From positions 1 through 44,186 of the forward strand of contig JAJDCE010000123.1 in assembly GCA_029260985.1 (NCBI GenBank): DNA of 44,186 nucleotides, written 5' to 3'. Within the stretch, counting starts at the first letter, position 1. Every line of letters begins with the position of its first letter. This stretch comes from Patescibacteria group bacterium. GTDB lineage: Bacteria > Patescibacteriota > Gracilibacteria > UM-FILTER-43-11. Of this stretch, positions 40,196 through 44,186 are shown piece by piece. Both the position numbers and the translations under genes were made by a program. The notes beneath the pieces are model-generated. The model was not told where the DNA came from. It worked only from the letters and a program-made list of their open reading frames with translations, and ran no database searches.

Positions 40196-41266
40196 CTAAG
40201 CCGAGCTGCTCTGGGTTTGTTTCTCTAGTTCATTAAAAAGCTCCTTACTGGCACGAGCAGTGATATGCAGTCCATCCTTTTTACTCACTCTCCGTTTAGT
40301 TATTTTGTCAGTATTAACCACCATGTCTGCCCCGGATTCCTTCACTAGCCATTCATTAATCTCCTCACAGGCATTATTAATACGTCTGATTCGCTGAGTT
40401 TCTTTCGATTTTGGTAAAAAGGTCGAATTAAGACTATAAATAGCCACTTTTTTCCTTTTTTTATGGGCAGTATCAATAATCTTTTTGTAGGTTTTTTTAA
40501 TTCGCTCAATAACTGTTTTTGAACCCCCGAATGTGTAAATATCATTAACACCTCCATTGAGCACCAGTAATTTACAATTTGGATTTTCAAGGTACTTCAA
40601 TGCTTCATCTTCGATGCAGATAAACCTCTTTTTATAGGCCAGGCTTGAAGTTTTGTAATGAACTAAGCGAGACCCGTCCAGTGCACGTCGGTTCGATTTT
40701 TTTACCCCTTTTCTGGCTAAAATCCCAACCATAATTGAATCACCTGTATAAAAGACTGCATTCGGGTCAAACCGCTCATTTGACTTTAGTCGGCTGGCAA
40801 TTGCGTCCGTACTGGGCTTTAAGGGTTCAACTGATTTTTTAATACCCGTTTTACTGATTTTTTCGATGTAACTTTTTAGTTTTCCAAGAGTAAACGGACC
40901 TAATTTTCCATCAATCGAGTCGCGCTGATTCAACTTTTCCGTAAATCCACCAATTTCCTTATTCAGAAAAATTTGAAGAGCAGTTACTCTCACGGCTTGA
41001 TCCGATGATGTAGCACTCTCTAGACCTAATACAGCATTACAAAAGTCTCCATTCCATTTTCGATACGATAAATAGCTATCGATTGGGTGATTTTGGACAA
41101 ATTGAAGAAGATTTTTAGGTGACAGCTTCTCCTTTAAATCTATTTTTACCAAAAGCCGTTCGGCACGTGCGCGAATTCCCTGATCAACCTGCTTTTTAAC
41201 CGCTTTTCGAAGCTTTGGAGCAGTGGGTTTTTTGCCAGGCTGATTTTTTGGATTCTCTAAGGGCAT
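40196..41266 (-). CDS. SGNH hydrolase with peptidoglycan-binding-like domain
   Basis: A 356-residue protein. Residues about 92-135 (VTALQIFLN, IDGKLGPFTLGKLKSYI) look like a peptidoglycan-binding-1 domain. Residues about 170-350 are an SGNH/GDSL esterase: S177 in YTGDSIMVG, N241 in LVLNGGVND, and D331/H334 in KKDGLHITA. A cell-wall esterase or acetyl-group hydrolase would fit, but no signal peptide is visible after the basic N-terminus, which is odd for a wall enzyme. A strong promoter precedes it. Confidence 0.8.
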   Translation of the reverse strand: MPLENPKNQPGKKPTAPKLRKAVKKQVDQGIRARAERLLVKIDLKEKLSPKNLLQFVQNHPIDSYLSYRKWNGDFCNAVLGLESATSSDQAVRVTALQIFLNKEIGGFTEKLNQRDSIDGKLGPFTLGKLKSYIEKISKTGIKKSVEPLKPSTDAIASRLKSNERFDPNAVFYTGDSIMVGILARKGVKKSNRRALDGSRLVHYKTSSLAYKKRFICIEDEALKYLENPNCKLLVLNGGVNDIYTFGGSKTVIERIKKTYKKIIDTAHKKRKKVAIYSLNSTFLPKSKETQRIRRINNACEEINEWLVKESGADMVVNTDKITKRRVSKKDGLHITARASKELFNELEKQTQSSSA

Positions 41267-41288
41267 AATAACAAATAACTATCTTATT

Positions 41289-41317
41289 ATTATACCATAA
41301 ATAAGCCTCAGAAACAA
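41289..41317 (-). promoter_or_regulatory. Sigma70 promoter for the SGNH gene
   Basis: On the minus strand TTGTTT (41312-41317), 17 bp, consensus TATAAT (41289-41294), 23 bp before the start codon. Confidence 0.7.
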
Positions 41318-41341
41318 TTTAGACTCCTCAATTTGTCAATG

Positions 41342-41998
41342 CTATTCAGCCTTAAGAAGACGGGAAAGGAGACCCCTTCTGGTAGCAATTGATTTCGCTT
41401 TAGGTCGAACCTCAACAGCTTCAGCAGGGATGCTTTCAATTTCTCTTCTGGCTCTTCGCAAGCTCTTTTCGTCAAACATCTCACCATATAAGTCCTCAAC
41501 CATTCCTGCCATTCGGCCTATCATCTCCCTTCGTCTAACGGCTTCAGGATGTGTAAATAGCTCATCCGCAATCTTTTTCTCTCGCTCAAGCGCCCCCCAA
41601 AGCTCCCCAATAGTCATCGTTCTATATTCGGGAGGAAGTAGTTCATATCCTTCAAAGACCTCTGATACAAGCATATCATCATCAATCCGACTTTTAGGGT
41701 CAAGAAAATCAGCCATCGCATGATCTGCAGATTCTTCTGACACTTCCCTGCTACCAGAAGAAGAGAGATTGCCTCCCATAATTTGAGTATAATCTAGCTC
41801 TCCATCTTTTTTGTCTCTACTCATCCATTCCAAGTAAGAAGCCATATCAGTAACCCCCTCCGCCTGAAGCTTATGCAATGCCTCATCGGGAAAGTCCCAA
41901 ATCTCCAGGAAGCGCTTAAAACTTGCTCCCGGAGCGGATTTTTTGGAATCAGTCTTCATTACGGCAGCTTCTTCTGAGGATTTTAAACGACTGCTCAT
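41342..41998 (-). CDS. Hypothetical protein with a 'SIP-box' domain (218 aa)
   Basis: I do not recognise a named family. The middle is helical and acidic. Residues about 150-195 carry a motif shared with the upstream neighbour: VEDLYGEMFDEKSL then RRARREIESIP. The C-terminus RRGLLSRLLKAE is a short basic amphipathic helix. It starts 3 bp after its neighbour's stop, so the pair is translationally coupled. Function unknown; the pair probably arose by duplication of this segment. Confidence 0.65.
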   Translation of the reverse strand: MSSRLKSSEEAAVMKTDSKKSAPGASFKRFLEIWDFPDEALHKLQAEGVTDMASYLEWMSRDKKDGELDYTQIMGGNLSSSGSREVSEESADHAMADFLDPKSRIDDDMLVSEVFEGYELLPPEYRTMTIGELWGALEREKKIADELFTHPEAVRRREMIGRMAGMVEDLYGEMFDEKSLRRARREIESIPAEAVEVRPKAKSIATRRGLLSRLLKAE

Positions 41999-42001
41999 AG
42001 C

Positions 42002-42406
42002 TTATTTTATATCAGACCCGTCAGACCCATCAGCATCAACAGGGATGCTATGCACCTCTCTCTTTGATCTTGCAAGTGCATCAGGATTAAAAATGTTTTC
42101 ATACACACCCTCTACAACACGATCAACTTGAAGCCTTCGTTGGTCAACATCATCATGTTGGGAAAGGGCTAGTTGTCCCCTTCGTTCATGTCGTTTTGTA
42201 CTGGGGGAAATCAACGCTCTGACCACAGCAACTCTTAGCTCTTGAACAGCCTCGGAACCACGATCTCGAGCATATTCTTGCACGAGCTCTAAGGCCGCTG
42301 ATAATCGATGTTCATCGTCAACATGTTCGGTTGAACGCAAAATATAATCGACAGAAGCTTCCATAGAATCACTATTTCCCATTGGTGAGTCGAGTCTTTT
42401 AATCAT
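42002..42406 (-). CDS. Hypothetical protein with a 'SIP-box' domain (134 aa)
   Basis: No named family. The end of the protein reads VEGVYENIFNPDAL then ARSKREVHSIP, closely matching the neighbour at 41342-41998 (same Val-Glu, Tyr, Phe, Leu, Arg-Glu and Ser-Ile-Pro positions). The N-terminal part is helical and acidic (LSAALELVQEYARDRG). A consensus promoter lies just upstream. Function unknown. Confidence 0.62.
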   Translation of the reverse strand: MIKRLDSPMGNSDSMEASVDYILRSTEHVDDEHRLSAALELVQEYARDRGSEAVQELRVAVVRALISPSTKRHERRGQLALSQHDDVDQRRLQVDRVVEGVYENIFNPDALARSKREVHSIPVDADGSDGSDIK

Positions 42407-42434
42407 GTTATTATTGCTATTTCGAGTGTGTTTT

Positions 42435-42463
42435 ATTATAATGCATATCCTGAATTTTGTAAA
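42435..42463 (-). promoter_or_regulatory. Consensus promoter for the SIP-box gene pair
   Basis: On the minus strand TTTACA (42458-42463), 17 bp, TATAAT (42435-42440). Among the best sigma70 matches in the window. Confidence 0.78.
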
Positions 42464-42492
42464 TAGCTAATGAACCTCTTATGTTCATAGTG

Positions 42493-42520
42493 TTGCACAT
42501 TAGGATTTTGCCCCTAAATT
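42493..42520 (+). promoter_or_regulatory. Promoter for the gene at 42529
   Basis: TTGCAC (42493-42498), 16 bp, TAAATT (42515-42520), only 8 bp before the start codon, so the transcript would be nearly leaderless. Confidence 0.5.
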
Positions 42521-42528
42521 AAGTAAAT

Positions 42529-43626
42529 ATGTCCTCTAAAAAATGGCCAGAAGATGGCTATTCAGAAGGCCCTGTAGTCCTGTTCGAAGACAAGGAAAGA
42601 TTATCTACAGATGAGAAGCTTCAAGTTGCGTTTCAGCAAGAAGCTGATCGTATTGGACGTTTTGATAAATATCGTAGGGTTGCCGGGCAGTATTTAGATT
42701 TAGCCAGAGAGGCTAAAATTGATGCTGATCAGGCCTTAACCATTCTTATGAAGATCCTACAAGATCTTCCTTTTCCTAAATTGGTTTTACAAGTTGAGAG
42801 CGTAATTAATACTGCTAGGCCCATTGTTCAGAGAACTATCGTTATGCTCGGAAACAACATTCAATTAGACGCTGATGCAAATCCAGAATATATCGAGCAA
42901 AATTTATCGACGACCCATATCGCAAGTCGATTGGCTTATGATGATTTATCCAAGGCAATGAGGGGCACTGATCTGGAATCTAGGAGTACAGATGAAAAAC
43001 AAATGGAACTACCGGCCATTACCGATCGCCAAAAACGTATTGGTACCGAAAGAAATATTCCGCCAAACGTAAGAGAGAGGGAAATAACTCGTTTAACAGA
43101 AGATTTACAAAAAAACCTACTGGCATTTGCAGCTGGCAATGCATTTCTAACACTTCATGATATAGACGGACTGATGAGAACCTTAGATATCTCAAAAACT
43201 TTTTTCGAACAGGAGCTTAAAGATTGGAGGAAGGTACTTAAAGATATTGAAGTTATGAAGTTATTTGAAATGCCGGATTCAGAAATAAAGAGAGCTTTAG
43301 AAGCCTATGACATCAATAGTCGGACACAGGTATTTCACGAAATGTATATTAGATTAGACTCTTCCCTTAAAATTGCGGAGGCACGAATGGAATTTGTTAA
43401 CCAAAAAGACAACGGAATACTTGCCCAGGAATATGACAAGCCTACATTAATTAGATTGCTTCGCGAGGTTATTTCGGGGACACTTGAAAATGTAAGAGAA
43501 GAGAGTTTCCTCGGAAAATTGCTCAGTAGAGTACGTCGGAAAGCTCCAAAGCCAATAGCCGACTCAAAAGGTCAGAAGAATTATGAAAGAGTACTTCGGC
43601 AAGCCCTAAAAAATAGGGAGGGCTAA
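42529..43626 (+). CDS. Hypothetical helical protein (365 aa)
   Basis: I do not recognise a named family. It is almost wholly helical and soluble. Residues about 90-110 (RPIVQRTIVMLGN) resemble KPIIRTTIALLGN in the 4084-4749 protein. The C-terminus has a basic amphipathic segment (FLGKLLSRVRRKAPK) like tails seen in other unknown proteins of this window. No membrane segment or catalytic motif is visible. Function unknown. Confidence 0.68.
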   Translation: MSSKKWPEDGYSEGPVVLFEDKERLSTDEKLQVAFQQEADRIGRFDKYRRVAGQYLDLAREAKIDADQALTILMKILQDLPFPKLVLQVESVINTARPIVQRTIVMLGNNIQLDADANPEYIEQNLSTTHIASRLAYDDLSKAMRGTDLESRSTDEKQMELPAITDRQKRIGTERNIPPNVREREITRLTEDLQKNLLAFAAGNAFLTLHDIDGLMRTLDISKTFFEQELKDWRKVLKDIEVMKLFEMPDSEIKRALEAYDINSRTQVFHEMYIRLDSSLKIAEARMEFVNQKDNGILAQEYDKPTLIRLLREVISGTLENVREESFLGKLLSRVRRKAPKPIADSKGQKNYERVLRQALKNREG

Positions 43627-43736
43627 ATGCTAGCGCTCAAGCGCAAAGAGGTGACGGGCATCATACATCGAATGTTCATATTAGGATTAATTACCCAGTC
43701 AAAACACAGAGTTTTATTAAAAAGTAAATAATTTTG

Positions 43737-43765
43737 TTTACAAAGCTAGACCCATTGTCTAAAAT
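43737..43765 (+). promoter_or_regulatory. Promoter ahead of the tRNA-Asp region
   Basis: TTTACA (43737-43742), 17 bp, TAAAAT (43760-43765). A small hairpin AACCTC/GAGGTT follows (about 43766-43786). It lies upstream of the tRNA-Asp-like fragment and could drive everything to the intact tRNA. Nothing else is visible between 43627 and here. Confidence 0.55.
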
Positions 43766-43797
43766 AACCTCGCCTTGAATGAGGTTAATTGTTATGT

Positions 43798-43867
43798 GGA
43801 GCGGTAGTTCATCCCGATGTAATCGGGAGCCTGCCTATCATCTCCGACAAGTCGGGACGGGTTCGAG
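43798..43867 (+). pseudogene. tRNA-Asp-like fragment with hairpins replacing arms
   Basis: Positions 43798-43811 are identical to the first 14 bases of the tRNA-Asp at 44135. The D loop is then replaced by a perfect hairpin TCCCGA/TCGGGA (43812-43828), GCCTGCCT of the anticodon stem remains, and a second TCCGAC/GTCGGG hairpin (43842-43856) precedes CGGGTTCGAG, the T-arm start. It cannot fold as a normal tRNA. Confidence 0.7.
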
Positions 43868-43885
43868 AGTAGAGAATTAGAGAAT

Positions 43886-44144
43886 ATGAAGTATTATGTG
43901 TATATCCTAGAGAGTGAAAAGGACGAAAGTTATTACATTGGCTATACCCAGGGGTTAACTGTAAGATTACATGATCACAATGAGGGGGGGGAGATATTCA
44001 TCAAAAAAAAGACCTTGGAAATTAGTATACAATGAGGAATATCAGACAAAAAAAGAAGCAATCATTCGTGAAAGGCAGATGAAAAAATGGAAAAGTAAAA
44101 AGATTATTAAAAAATTGATCAGTCAAAAAATCATGGAGCGGTAG
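43886..44144 (+). pseudogene. GIY-YIG endonuclease, frameshifted in a G run
   Basis: The reading frame opens MKYYVYILESEKDESYYIGYTQGL, the classic start of small GIY-YIG (UvrC-N-like, YhbQ-like) nucleases, with Y7-I8-L and Y17-I18-G. A run of eight G (43984-43991) shifts the frame and the first frame stops at 44033-44035. Removing one G restores GGRYSSKKRPWKLVYNEEY and RERQMKKWKSKKIIKKL, as in intact relatives. The restored frame runs to a TAG at 44142-44144, inside tRNA-Asp. A sequencing error is possible. Confidence 0.8.
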
Positions 44145-44186
44145 TTCAGTTGGTTAGAACGCCTGCCTGTCACGCAGGAGGTCGCG
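44135..44186 (+). tRNA. tRNA-Asp(GUC), 5' part
   Basis: The sequence GGAGCGGTAGTTCAGTTGG and the anticodon stem CCTGC/GCAGG around CTGTCAC, giving anticodon GTC, identify tRNA-Asp. It is cut by the window edge after the variable loop. Confidence 0.94.

Noticed and set aside
1..44186. Alternative genetic code with UGA as glycine (as in Gracilibacteria)
   Set aside because: UGA ends carA, aspC and the murE frame at family-normal lengths, and no gene needs readthrough.

Overview
The window looks like chromosome from an uncultivated bacterium of the Candidate Phyla Radiation (Patescibacteria). A Peregrinibacteria-like lineage is my best guess, but it rests on gene content only. In favour: a stand-alone riboflavin kinase domain, a MurE without its N-terminal domain, archaeal-type triosephosphate isomerase and PEP carboxylase, a VirD4/TraG-like ATPase of a sort common in CPR genomes, and many short lineage-specific helical proteins. 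The standard genetic code fits, because UGA ends several genes (carA, aspC). Most start codons have no Shine-Dalgarno sequence, yet sigma70-type promoters (TTGACA-like, 16-18 bp, TATAAT-like) are easy to see. Two genes probably start within a few bases of the transcription start.

Layout. 1-253: 3' end of tRNA-Leu and a second, interrupted copy of its 3' part. 254-3746 (+): CBS protein, bL25, DUF3048 protein, and queA carrying a 72-bp in-frame palindromic insertion. 3747-5502 (-): a small gene and a tight three-gene operon of unknown helical proteins. 5601-12211 (-): a three-domain protein (RimK-like ATP-grasp, RimB-like retropepsin, DUF1704 metallopeptidase), a PKD-7TM membrane protein and a VirD4/TraG-like ATPase. 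12445-15336 (+): recJ and carA. 15385-17658: a 38-residue membrane peptide, a membrane-tethered helix-turn-helix protein, tpiA and two small unknown genes. 17710-19733 (-): murE-truB. 19835-21882: unknown protein, riboflavin kinase, TauE/SafE exporter. 21959-24686 (+): ppcA and aspC, a route from PEP through oxaloacetate to aspartate. 24690-25772: a GC-rich single-gene cassette with its own promoter, SD and terminator, encoding a CDP-alcohol phosphotransferase-like protein. 25817-26325: a four-helix-bundle gene between perfect 18-bp inverted repeats. 26366-34723: thioredoxin-like protein, tRNA-Ala, membrane methyltransferase, tRNA-Val, zinc-ribbon protein, MscS, CutA, an unknown two-lobed protein, DEDDh exonuclease, ArfB-like factor and a P2-type ATPase. 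34726-36096: B12-binding radical SAM protein. 36811-39689 (+): a peroxide and iron operon (PerR-like regulator with a near-perfect Fur box, peroxiredoxin, SOD, nitroreductase, ferritin). 39700-43626: unknown proteins around an SGNH hydrolase. 43798-44186: a tRNA-Asp-like fragment, a frameshifted GIY-YIG nuclease and a truncated tRNA-Asp.

Most unusual: the ligase-protease-peptidase fusion beside its 7TM partner, which may write and remove a peptide-tail modification; the palindromic element translated inside queA; the two places where tRNA pieces flank inserted DNA; and a dispersed set of small helical proteins, two pairs of which share recognisable motifs.
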